NCBI GenBank assembly: GCA_030608745.1
Contig: JAUWDQ010000040.1
Coordinates: 1 to 14,323, forward strand
DNA from: Pseudomonadota bacterium
GTDB lineage: Bacteria > Desulfobacterota > BSN033 > WVXP01 > G020346125
DNA: 14,323 nt
Direction: 5' to 3'
A model generated the notes under the pieces. That model was not told the DNA's origin, made no database searches, and saw only the letters and a list, made by a program, of their open reading frames with translations. A program made the position numbers and the translations under genes. How positions within the stretch are numbered: the first letter of the stretch is position 1; every line of letters starts with the position of its first letter. Positions 5,982 through 12,902 of the stretch are shown here, in pieces.

Positions 5982-6947
5982 ATGAATAATAGGAAGTGGA
6001 CACGAATTGTATCATTTATATTTATAGCTATATCTTTTCTCACAATTAGCAACTGTGCGAGAGTTACTGTAAATAAAAAAAAATTTGTTGGTTATCGTGG
6101 GGCGATCCTGCACAAAGGAAGGATGAGAACCTATCTAATTCATATTCCTCCTTCCTACAACAAAGAAAGTTTTATACCTCTCGTTATTGCGCTCCATGGA
6201 GGTGGGGGTGACGGTAAAAGAGTAGAGAAAATTACGCTTATGAGCCAACAGTCTGATAAGGATGGCTTTGTCTTGGTCTACCCGGACGCGATAGAGGGTC
6301 ATTGGAACGATGGCCGAGGGGTCAATAAATATCGATCCCACAGGGAGGACATTGATGATGTCGGGTTCATATCCGTCCTGATCGATGTGTTGGCAGAAGA
6401 TTACAACATCGACATGAAAAGGGTTTACGTAACCGGCTCATCTAATGGTGGCCTGATGTCCAACCGTCTTGCTTGTGAATTAACAGATAGGATCACGGCG
6501 ATTGCTCCAGTCATCGGGTCTATCGCAGAAAATATAGCGGCTCGGTGTCTTCCCACACGGCCCATTCCTGTTTTAATGATTAACGGAACGAATGATCCAA
6601 TGGTGCCATGGGAAGGTGAATATGTTCGTTTTGGCCGTAAGAAATTGGGCAAAATTCTGTCCATTCCTGATACGGTCGATTTCTGGGTTTCACATAACGG
6701 TTGCTCGCCAATGCCAGAAATAACCTGGGAATCCGATATCGACCCGGAAGACGGAACCCGAGTCCGCAAAATAGTCTATGGAAAGTGCAAAGATGGGGTT
6801 GAGGTGGTTCTTTATGAGATTCAGGGCGGTGGACACACTTGGCCGAGAAGCCCCATATATTTGCCGAAGTTTATCTTTGGTAAGACAAGCCAGGACATCG
6901 ATGCGAATCAAACCATTTGGCGGTTTTTTAAAAAATTTAGAAAGTAG
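5982..6947 (+). CDS. Secreted PHB-depolymerase/feruloyl-esterase-type hydrolase (LpqC-like)
   Basis: A 321-residue alpha/beta-hydrolase of the esterase-PHB/LpqC group, which hydrolyses ester bonds in polyesters, acylated polysaccharides or phenolic esters; the true substrate is unknown. A hydrophobic signal segment (about 9-24) ends at C25 in LTISNC, which resembles a lipobox with an unusual Asn at -1, so lipoprotein anchoring is likely but not certain. The catalytic set is clear: oxyanion loop HGGGGDG (72-78), nucleophile S154 in GSSNG (152-156), D205 in NGTNDPMVPW and H285 in GGGHTWP. The ATG at 5982 has only a weak ribosome-binding site. The gene stands alone, follows the repeat element, and is visibly poorer in G+C than its neighbours in its first part, which hints at acquisition. 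It converges on the Bat operon, and no clear terminator lies in the 119-base gap. Confidence 0.88.
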   Translation: MNNRKWTRIVSFIFIAISFLTISNCARVTVNKKKFVGYRGAILHKGRMRTYLIHIPPSYNKESFIPLVIALHGGGGDGKRVEKITLMSQQSDKDGFVLVYPDAIEGHWNDGRGVNKYRSHREDIDDVGFISVLIDVLAEDYNIDMKRVYVTGSSNGGLMSNRLACELTDRITAIAPVIGSIAENIAARCLPTRPIPVLMINGTNDPMVPWEGEYVRFGRKKLGKILSIPDTVDFWVSHNGCSPMPEITWESDIDPEDGTRVRKIVYGKCKDGVEVVLYEIQGGGHTWPRSPIYLPKFIFGKTSQDIDANQTIWRFFKKFRK

Positions 6948-7066
6948 CGTGGAATCAGCGGATTGTTTGGCGGGTGTATTTCGTCTAGATATCCTCCGGT
7001 CGTCCTTCGCCAAAAGGATCTGTTTTCCGCCTTTCTCTTCACCAGTCCTCTTGCACTGTCATTCGG

Positions 7067-8056
7067 TTATCCACTCCGCCGCTCGAAATACATCCCAACA
7101 CAAAGGAGAAGAATTGAAAGGGCGAGGGGTATTTGGAATATCTCTCTTCCCCCCGAGAGGACTCTCTTACCCACCACTGCGGGATCCCTGAAAATCCCTC
7201 GGAATTCTTTCCCCGAACTTATTCGGACATATTTTCCCCCCGTCGCCTGGGAAATTTCTCTTAAGATCCCATCATTCAATCGAGTGACAGCCTCCTTGCC
7301 CTCGATTTTGAGCCACTCCTTAAACGTACCTTTCTCATATACGGGAATTCTAGACCCTTTCCGGCTTCCGAGGCCCGCAGGGATAACGCTAATGCCCCTT
7401 GCCCCGATGTCGGTAACGATCCCTTCGAGATTCTCTGGACGGACATGGCCGCCGTCAGAAAAAAGGAGAATGATCTTTTTCTTGTCACCTTTTTCAAATA
7501 AGTGGACCGCCTCGGACAAGGCCTTTGCGATGTTGGATCCTTGAGAAGGAGCCGAATCCACCGTGACCCAATTCTTCAGGACAAACCTCAGGGCTTGAAA
7601 ATCATCGGTGAGTTCAGCCTGGGGAAAACTATTCCCGGCAAAGGTCACAATGCCAAGCCTGTTTCCGGCTAACTCTGGAAAACATCCCAGGAGAACATCT
7701 TTTGCTCGTTCAATTCGAGAAACCTCCGGGCCACAATCCTCGGCCGCCATACTCTTGGACACGTCCAGAACGGCCACGACGTCGAGGGTTCCCTCCTTGA
7801 TCTGCTCGGAATTTCCCGAAAGGAGAGGCCGTGCAGTGGCCGTAACCAATAGGGCAAAGCAGAGGACCGTCGGAAGCCCCTGGTAAAGGATTTTCCGATT
7901 GAAAGAGAACCGGGAGAACTGAGTAAGCAGGTCAATTCTTCCAAATTCCCTCAGGATTGCCTTCCTGCGGCGCAGACCCCACGCGATAGCTCCGACAACA
8001 AAGGGAAGGGCCAGCATGGCCCAAAATGCTTTAGCATTCAGAAATTCAAGAGACAT
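7067..8056 (-). CDS. batB: BatB-type von Willebrand factor A membrane protein
   Basis: This 329-residue protein is the last gene of the Bat operon. Two N-terminal membrane segments (about 11-27 and 59-75) place the VWA domain outside the cytoplasm, and a third segment (about 307-323, IFQIPLALSILLLCVGMYF) anchors the C-terminus. The VWA metal site is present: D98, S100, S102 in LDVSKSM, S174 in QGSNI in place of the usual Thr, and D201 in LFSDGG. Segments ERAKDVLLGCFPELAGNRLGIVTFAG and RGISVIPAGLGSRKGSRIPV match the BatA/BatB families. The start is the ATG at 8056, with AGGAG just upstream overlapping the TPR gene's stop. A longer frame reaching 8200 would overlap the TPR gene by more than 130 bases and is rejected. 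Bat proteins are tied to aerotolerance or cell-envelope stress in some bacteria; the exact role is unknown. Confidence 0.9.
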   Translation of the reverse strand: MSLEFLNAKAFWAMLALPFVVGAIAWGLRRRKAILREFGRIDLLTQFSRFSFNRKILYQGLPTVLCFALLVTATARPLLSGNSEQIKEGTLDVVAVLDVSKSMAAEDCGPEVSRIERAKDVLLGCFPELAGNRLGIVTFAGNSFPQAELTDDFQALRFVLKNWVTVDSAPSQGSNIAKALSEAVHLFEKGDKKKIILLFSDGGHVRPENLEGIVTDIGARGISVIPAGLGSRKGSRIPVYEKGTFKEWLKIEGKEAVTRLNDGILREISQATGGKYVRISSGKEFRGIFRDPAVVGKRVLSGGREIFQIPLALSILLLCVGMYFERRSG

Positions 8057-8063
8057 GGCTCTC

Positions 8064-8624
8064 CTAAATATCTGGCCGGTCCGCGCCGTATTGGCCCATC
8101 TGGTTCTCATCCCCTTTCTCGTCCCGCGGCTCTGGCTCCAGAGATGCCTGGCTTCCTTCATCTGGGAATGCCATGGGATAGAAGACATAGAGCCGTTCAA
8201 GGTTATATTTGCTTTCCCAATCGGTGGGATCGAGTCGGAGGGATTCCCGGTACATCTCGGCTGCCTTTTTCGGCAGCTCTAGCCGAACCAGGATGTTACC
8301 GAGATTGTAATAGGCTCGTTTCTTCCTACGAGAATCACGGAATTTGCGAATGACATTATAGAAATGCTCGCTTGCCTTCTTGAGGTTATTCGCACGGTAG
8401 GCCCTTACTCCCATGTTGTATGAGATGAGCTCCTCCGACGCGAAGAGGCTTCCCCTCGCCTTTTCAAGGTACTGTTGATCCAATCGATTCTCCTCTATGG
8501 CCTTGGTCGCCTCTCCAATCAAGTCCGAATACCAGTACTTCTCGTAAATTCCGCAGGAAAGACACAGACCTCCGATTATGATCAAATAAACCCGGATAAA
8601 ACGAATATGTGCGACCACTCCCAT
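8064..8624 (-). CDS. TPR-repeat membrane-associated protein of the Bat operon (BatC-like)
   Basis: A 186-residue protein. An N-terminal hydrophobic stretch (about 8-24, FIRVYLIIIGGLCLSC) is a membrane anchor or an imperfect lipoprotein signal ending at C24. At least two TPR units follow: ISYNMGVRAYRANNLKKASEHFYNVI (67-92) and AYYNLGNILVRLELPKKAAEMYRESL (104-129), with LDPTDWESKYNLERL as the start of a third. TPRs bind partner proteins, here presumably the two VWA proteins whose genes flank it. The C-terminus is acidic and low in complexity (EGSQASLEPEPRDEKGDENQ). The ATG at 8624 has GGAG seven bases upstream. It lies 10 bases after batA and 7 before batB. In many Bat operons the TPR gene follows both VWA genes; here it separates them. 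Confidence 0.85.
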   Translation of the reverse strand: MGVVAHIRFIRVYLIIIGGLCLSCGIYEKYWYSDLIGEATKAIEENRLDQQYLEKARGSLFASEELISYNMGVRAYRANNLKKASEHFYNVIRKFRDSRRKKRAYYNLGNILVRLELPKKAAEMYRESLRLDPTDWESKYNLERLYVFYPMAFPDEGSQASLEPEPRDEKGDENQMGQYGADRPDI

Positions 8625-8634
8625 GGCAGATCTC

Positions 8635-9555
8635 CTAACAGAGCTCGATAAAGAGGGTACTTCGCAGCAACGTCCAACTGAACAGAATACATAAGGCCAA
8701 AATGAGAGCTATGGGATAGAGTTCCTGACCCTTCCCCTGGACTTCTATTTCTACCGTATTGGCTTCCAGGCGGTCTATCTCGTCAAAGGCCGAACTTAGC
8801 TCTCCTTCCGACTCAGTGGGGATGAATCTTCCCTGGACCCCCTCCACGATCTCCAAAATATCGCCACTCTTTTCCGTCAGGTTGATTCCCAGGAGATAGA
8901 GATGGATATCCATCTTCTTCATCTCCGTGACGATCGTCTGTTTCATTATGGCCGGGATTGTGGCCTCGCCGTCGGAAAGAAACACCAGAAGGCGACTCGT
9001 TGACTGTCCCATCTCCCTGAAATGCTCCATGGCCTTCATAAAAGGCTGTAAAAGATTGGTTCCGCCATAGAAATTGGACCCCAGTCTGGTCACCTTTTTC
9101 GATATCAGGCGGTGATCCCTCGTCAGGGGCCAGCTTCCAAAGGTTTCATCCCCGAAGACCAACAGGCCAATCCTATCGTTTTTTCGCTTTTGAATGAACT
9201 GGAGGGCCGCCTTTTTGGCGACATCTATCTTCCTTGATCCATTCTTTACGTCTAAGGCGCTTGCCATATTATCTTCCATACTATGGGAGAGGTCCACGAC
9301 GAGAAGGATGTCACGGGCGAGAAACCTTTCGTGTTGAACGACCCTTTGCCATTGAGGCCGAGCAAGCCCCAGAATCAACAGGGCTATCATTATGGCGAAG
9401 AATAACTGCGGCAGGTACTGAAAAAAACTCGAGCCACCATCGGCCTCCAGGAGGGGAAGATGAGAGTATCCGAGGAAAGCGGTTTTCCTCTTGAATAAAA
9501 GGGGCAAAAAAATGACCCCAATGAGTAAGAAAGAAGGGTTAGCCAGCCTTATCAT
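8635..9555 (-). CDS. batA: BatA-type von Willebrand factor A membrane protein
   Basis: A 306-residue membrane protein. It starts with the usual BatA N-terminus (FLLIGVIFLPLLF, about 9-21), has a second membrane segment at about 51-66 ending in LARPQW, then a VWA domain, and a C-terminal membrane segment (about 283-300). The metal site is complete: D88, S90, S92 in VVDLSHSM, T166 in YGGTNLL and D195 in LSDGEAT. MIDAS-type VWA domains bind ligands through a divalent cation; the ligand here is unknown. Compared with typical BatA the DxSxS stretch is followed by a short insertion (DNMASALDVKNGSRK). The ATG at 9555 overlaps the end of the BatD-like gene by 17 bases, which suggests translational coupling. 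Confidence 0.91.
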   Translation of the reverse strand: MIRLANPSFLLIGVIFLPLLFKRKTAFLGYSHLPLLEADGGSSFFQYLPQLFFAIMIALLILGLARPQWQRVVQHERFLARDILLVVDLSHSMEDNMASALDVKNGSRKIDVAKKAALQFIQKRKNDRIGLLVFGDETFGSWPLTRDHRLISKKVTRLGSNFYGGTNLLQPFMKAMEHFREMGQSTSRLLVFLSDGEATIPAIMKQTIVTEMKKMDIHLYLLGINLTEKSGDILEIVEGVQGRFIPTESEGELSSAFDEIDRLEANTVEIEVQGKGQELYPIALILALCILFSWTLLRSTLFIELC

Positions 9556-10555
9556 CGTTCATCTCTGGATGCGTCGTCCCGTCTATCCCTTGCAAGAGCC
9601 CATTGAATTGTCTCATAATAGACTCAAGATCCACGGGGGAGTCTCCCTCATAGATGACCTGGTTGATTCTTGTCACCAAGCCCTTGAGCTCTTCACGCAA
9701 TGGGCCGTCCTCCAACTGATCCACAATCTCTATCGAAGGTCTATTCGCAGTATTGAATCCGTAGACGTCCTTCAGGAAATTCCTCAGAATCGAATTGATC
9801 TCAAAGAAGAGTCGCTTTCGATGATCTTCGTAGTTGAAGCACTTCTCCCTCGCCTCCTGGAGCGCCTTCAGCGCACGATCCCTGGCCGTGGGATTCGGGC
9901 TTTCACTGTTTGCCCTCCGTCTCCTTCGCATGAACCCCAAAGGCCAGGTGATGAGGGGCGCAAGGACCATGAGACCGCCTACAACGGTGGTCACTTTCCA
10001 AATGACTGTCGCCCTCTCGTCCACAATCGGCCCCTTAATGTCTTTCATGGGACCGAAGTAGGTGGCTGTCCGTGAAACGAAAACATCAAAGGCCTGCGAA
10101 TAGAGGCTTCGGTAGTGATACGTTGATTCCACCGGATCCCAATCCCCTTTAGCTGCGTAAGAGATACGGAGAGGAGGAAATTTCAACCTGTCCACAGCGA
10201 TGGCAGGTTCGAAGGCCTGGAGCTGATAGAACACCGTATAAAGGGTCCGACCACTTTTTGTCTCCTTGCTAACCCTCACGTTCCGAACTTCAAAAGGTCC
10301 ATGAGTTTCCTCTTTCTGAGGGAGATTTACCAGATCTATGACGGGTCCATCCCTAACTTCCAGTGTGACCGTCAAAGGAATCTCATCCCCGATATGAAAG
10401 CCAAAGTTCCTTGGACAGTGAAAATCGACGGTTATAGGAAAGACCTCATTTTCCGGGGAATCCCCCTCCCCGGACTGAACAGACCGATCGTCCGAGGATC
10501 CCGTTCCCAGGGCGAGGAAGGCAGCCAGAACTGTGATCAGGAGAAATTTCTTCAT
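9539..10555 (-). CDS. BatD-like membrane protein of the Bat operon
   Basis: A 338-residue protein with a signal peptide (1-20, MKKFLLITVLAAFLALGTGS). A periplasmic beta-rich region follows (about 38-162), where the pattern GFHIGDEIPLTVTLEV is like the beta-sandwich repeats of BatD. One membrane segment lies at about 183-207, then a basic stop-transfer stretch (RRRRR), and a helical cytosolic tail (about 225-320) with FFEINSILRNFLKDVYGF and LKGLVTRINQVIYEGD, as in the BatD/DUF4381-type proteins next to BatA. It probably assembles with the VWA proteins. The assignment is from topology, context and remembered motifs rather than close similarity. The ATG at 10555 directly follows the DUF58 stop codon, with GGAGG 13 bases upstream. 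Confidence 0.75.
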   Translation of the reverse strand: MKKFLLITVLAAFLALGTGSSDDRSVQSGEGDSPENEVFPITVDFHCPRNFGFHIGDEIPLTVTLEVRDGPVIDLVNLPQKEETHGPFEVRNVRVSKETKSGRTLYTVFYQLQAFEPAIAVDRLKFPPLRISYAAKGDWDPVESTYHYRSLYSQAFDVFVSRTATYFGPMKDIKGPIVDERATVIWKVTTVVGGLMVLAPLITWPLGFMRRRRRANSESPNPTARDRALKALQEAREKCFNYEDHRKRLFFEINSILRNFLKDVYGFNTANRPSIEIVDQLEDGPLREELKGLVTRINQVIYEGDSPVDLESIMRQFNGLLQGIDGTTHPEMNDDKAG

Positions 10556-11431
10556 TTAATTGGCTCTCCTCCGGCCCATAAAAAGCCCACCAATTTCCCT
10601 GACGTAGTCGCTTTTTTGATGGATCCAGAGAGCATCCATCGAGAGGCTTTGAAACATTGCCCTCAGGCGCTCCTCCCTGGCTTCCGCCCGTTTCTGAAAT
10701 GCCGCTTTCCTCGTCCCTCCCAACCAGATGGTCCTGCTTCTGCCGGTCTCCAGATCCTTCAAAGCAGCGATGCATCGTCTTTCAGGGAGGATCTTTTCTC
10801 TGGGGTCCCAAACGACAATGGACACTACGTCATGCAGGAGGGCAATGGGTTTGAGAGTCCCTTCGATCCCTTCAGGATGTTCCTGGAAGTCAGAGATAAG
10901 AAAGACCAGGGATCGCTTTCTCGGCAGCTTGGAGAGGGCCTGGGCCAATCCTGTTCCTGTACTGCCACCAGCTCTGGTTTCGATGACCTTCTGAGGAATC
11001 AGGAGCCTGTAATCCTTGGGATTTCGGAGCGGCCATTGGATTGCAACATCGGACCCGTAAGCGATAAAACCGACCCGGTCGCCGCATCGCCAGGCTGCAT
11101 GAGCCAGAATTGCTGAAATTTCCGCCGCCAGCCTCCGCTTTGTCACCCGAACCGTTCCAAAATCCATGGATTGGCTCAAATCCACAACGAGAAAAACGGC
11201 GAGGTTGGTCTCAGTCAGCCGGGTGTTCTTCAGGATCTGGTGCCCTCCCGTTCTTGCCGTGGCCGACCAGTTTATCGATCGGGGGTTATCACCCAACGCG
11301 TACTCGGAGATCGTTTCGAACTCCGCAGATCCACCTGCCTGGCGGCTGGGCCAGATTCCAAGATCATGCTGGCCTGAATACCAGCGCACATAGTAATCAA
11401 CTTCTGCAATCTTTGAGAGAATCTCTTTCAC
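10556..11431 (-). CDS. DUF58 domain protein, partner of MoxR
   Basis: A 291-residue soluble protein of the DUF58 family, which is nearly always encoded beside a MoxR ATPase. The family signature is EYALGDNPRSINWSATARTG (43-62), with the G-D-x2-R-x-I-x-W-x3-A-R pattern. A VWA-like core follows, with DLSQSM (84-89), GDRVGFIAYG (112-121) and GSTGTGLAQAL. There is no membrane segment. It probably links MoxR to its membrane targets. The start codon is GTG (11429-11431) within GTGA, overlapping the MoxR stop, with GGAG 10 bases upstream. This overlap suggests translational coupling. Confidence 0.93.
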   Translation of the reverse strand: MKEILSKIAEVDYYVRWYSGQHDLGIWPSRQAGGSAEFETISEYALGDNPRSINWSATARTGGHQILKNTRLTETNLAVFLVVDLSQSMDFGTVRVTKRRLAAEISAILAHAAWRCGDRVGFIAYGSDVAIQWPLRNPKDYRLLIPQKVIETRAGGSTGTGLAQALSKLPRKRSLVFLISDFQEHPEGIEGTLKPIALLHDVVSIVVWDPREKILPERRCIAALKDLETGRSRTIWLGGTRKAAFQKRAEAREERLRAMFQSLSMDALWIHQKSDYVREIGGLFMGRRRAN

Positions 11432-12438
11432 GGGACATGAACTCCGTCCAAGATCTCCTGGATAACGGTTTCCACAGTCAGCCCCTCGGCCTCAGCGGAA
11501 AACTCTAAGAAAATTCGGTGTCTGAGAACATCCCTCGCGACGGCCTGAATGTCTTCAGGATAGACGTGCTGACGGTTGTGCAAGAAGGCCTCAACCCGTG
11601 CCGCATCCCTTAGGGCCATAGTTGCGCGGGGTGAGGCACCAAGCTTCAGACGTCCCTCCAGGGATTTCAAGCCAAACTCACCCGGGAAACGGGTCGCCCG
11701 AACCAATTCAACGATGTATTGATGGGCGTAATATTCCACGGATACCTCGCTTTTTATTCTATCTCTCAGTTGACAGATGTCACGGGGCTCGAGGACTTGA
11801 CGCACGGCTTTGATCTTATCCCTCTGATCGAGGTGGACATTGGTAAGGATATTAATCTCATCACCTGGGCTGGGGTATCCCACCACGACCTTGAAGAGAA
11901 ACCGGTCCAGCTGGGCCTCGGGAAGGGGATAGGTACCGTCCTGTTCCACGGGATTCTGCGTGGCAAGAACAATAAAGGGATCGGGTAGTTCGAGCGTGTC
12001 TTTCCCCATGACGGTGACTTGGCGCTCCTGCATGGCTTGGAGCAGAGCAGCCTGTGTCTTGGCGGGAGCCCGGTTAATTTCATCCACCAGGGCCACATGG
12101 CAGTCGGTCAAGGGACCCTTCTGAAGTTTGAAGCGATTGCCAACATAAACATAGGTTCCAGTGAGGTCGCTTGGGAGCATATCGGGTACCATCTGGATCC
12201 TTCGGAAAACCCCTCCAATGGCTGCTCCCATGGCCGACACCAAGAGGGTTTTGGCCAATCCCGGAACACCCTCGAGGAGGACATGCCCATCAGCAAGAAG
12301 GGCAACTACAATGCGACAGATCAAAGTGCTCTGGCCTACAATGACTTTCTCTATTTCAGCCACGAGCTTCTGAATCTTCTCGATGCCTTCATCGAGGCCT
12401 GATTCGGGTTTTTTTTCAAGATCAGCAGCGAGTTCCAT
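11428..12438 (-). CDS. MoxR-family AAA+ ATPase
   Basis: A 336-residue cytosolic ATPase of the MoxR branch of AAA+ proteins, thought to act as a chaperone that remodels or activates VWA-containing partners. Walker A is GVPGLAKT (57-64), Walker B ALVDE (116-120, followed by INRAP), sensor 1 ATQNP (159-163), and the arginine-finger region is YPLPEAQLDRFLF (170-182). The helical lid contains LGASPRATMAL. Length and motifs are typical. The ATG at 12438 has AGGGGGT five bases upstream. It is the first gene of the Bat operon, behind a sigma-54-type promoter. Confidence 0.96.
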   Translation of the reverse strand: MELAADLEKKPESGLDEGIEKIQKLVAEIEKVIVGQSTLICRIVVALLADGHVLLEGVPGLAKTLLVSAMGAAIGGVFRRIQMVPDMLPSDLTGTYVYVGNRFKLQKGPLTDCHVALVDEINRAPAKTQAALLQAMQERQVTVMGKDTLELPDPFIVLATQNPVEQDGTYPLPEAQLDRFLFKVVVGYPSPGDEINILTNVHLDQRDKIKAVRQVLEPRDICQLRDRIKSEVSVEYYAHQYIVELVRATRFPGEFGLKSLEGRLKLGASPRATMALRDAARVEAFLHNRQHVYPEDIQAVARDVLRHRIFLEFSAEAEGLTVETVIQEILDGVHVP

Positions 12439-12480
12439 GGAAAACCCCCTGTGGTTTCAAAACATTTTTTTATTTAGATA

Positions 12481-12497
12481 TGCAATCGCTATGCCAA
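12481..12497 (-). promoter_or_regulatory. Sigma-54 (-24/-12) promoter of the Bat operon
   Basis: On the minus strand the sequence reads TTGGCATAGCGATTGCA. Compared with YTGGCACG-R-N3-TTGCW it keeps TTGGCA, the purine, TTGC and the final A, with exactly 10 bases between the invariant GG and GC; two bases differ (C to T, G to A). The predicted start is near 12470, about 30 bases before the MoxR ATG. No competing sigma-70 promoter with a good -35 was seen in this gap on that strand. No activator gene is in the window. Confidence 0.7.
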
Positions 12498-12550
12498 AAT
12501 TTCATTGTCGCCATGGGATTTATCCGAAACAACCCCGTGGAAGCCAGGCC

Positions 12551-12573
12551 ATATTGTGAAAATTTTTCAATAT
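12551..12573. promoter_or_regulatory. Palindrome at enhancer distance from the sigma-54 promoter
   Basis: ATATTG (12551-12556) and CAATAT (12568-12573) flank an AAAA/TTTTT core (12559-12567), a near-perfect 23-base palindrome. It lies about 80 to 105 bases upstream of the predicted Bat transcription start, where sigma-54 activators usually bind. It could be an activator or IHF-type site, or simply A+T-rich DNA. Confidence 0.4.
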
Positions 12574-12692
12574 ATGCGCAAAATTTATCAGTATTTAACA
12601 GGAATCAACTGGAAACATTCAAATTTTACAAGAACTATGCCCATATGTTTGGGGACAACAGTTTTTTCCCAGAAACTCTGGACCATCTCAGC

Positions 12693-12721
12693 TTGACATC
12701 TCAGGGAATTCGGGTTAAGGT
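12693..12721 (+). promoter_or_regulatory. Promoter of the thiamin operon
   Basis: TTGACA (12693-12698), a 17-base spacer, TAAGGT (12716-12721). The -35 is a perfect consensus; the -10 is weak but keeps the key T, A and final T. The predicted start near 12728 is only a few bases before the first helix of the TPP riboswitch, as expected for such a leader. Confidence 0.6.
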
Positions 12722-12732
12722 TATGGTGAGTT

Positions 12733-12834
12733 TTGCTAGGGGAGCCCAATGGGCTGAGAAATTCCGTCCCAATGTTTTGGGACTGGGATGACCCTTTGAA
12801 CCTGTTTGGGTAATTCCAGCGTAGGGAAGGGCAA
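12733..12834 (+). ncRNA. TPP riboswitch (THI element)
   Basis: A cis-acting RNA that binds thiamin pyrophosphate. All conserved parts are visible: AGGGGAGCCC (12738-12747), GGGCTGAGA (12751-12759), a P3 extension hairpin GTCCCAA/TTGGGAC (12766-12783), ACCCTTTGAACCTG (12791-12804), TAATTCCAGCGTAGGGA (12811-12827), and P1 by TTGC (12733-12736) with GCAA (12831-12834). It lies directly upstream of thi4 and thiD and is followed by an intrinsic terminator, so ligand binding is expected to end transcription early. Confidence 0.96.
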
Positions 12835-12849
12835 TTGAAAAAATAACCA

Positions 12850-12888
12850 AGGGCCGTAATACCAACCTGGAATTACGGCCCTTTTTTT
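12850..12888 (+). terminator. Riboswitch-controlled intrinsic terminator before thi4
   Basis: AGGGCCGTAAT (12850-12860) pairs perfectly with ATTACGGCCCT (12872-12882), followed by a run of seven T (12882-12888). It sits between the TPP aptamer and the thi4 ribosome-binding site (AAGGAG, 12891-12896), as in a transcriptional-off switch. The competing antiterminator pairing was not worked out. Confidence 0.93.
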
Positions 12889-12902
12889 GAAAGGAGATGG
12901 AT

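Noticed and set aside
6948..7066. Possible bidirectional terminator between the convergent esterase and BatB genes
   Set aside because: I found no stem with a T-run on either strand in this 119-base gap.
8057..8200. N-terminal extension of BatB by 48 residues
   Set aside because: It lies wholly within the TPR gene in another frame, and MSLEF at 8056 has its own ribosome-binding site and a normal Bat N-terminus.
9491..10075. 194-residue plus-strand open frame opposite the BatD-like and BatA genes
   Set aside because: It is antisense to two well-supported genes and its translation has no recognisable motif, so it is a shadow frame.
12480..12791. 103-residue plus-strand open frame upstream of thi4
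   Set aside because: It spans the sigma-54 promoter, the thi promoter and half of the TPP aptamer, so those features explain the sequence better.
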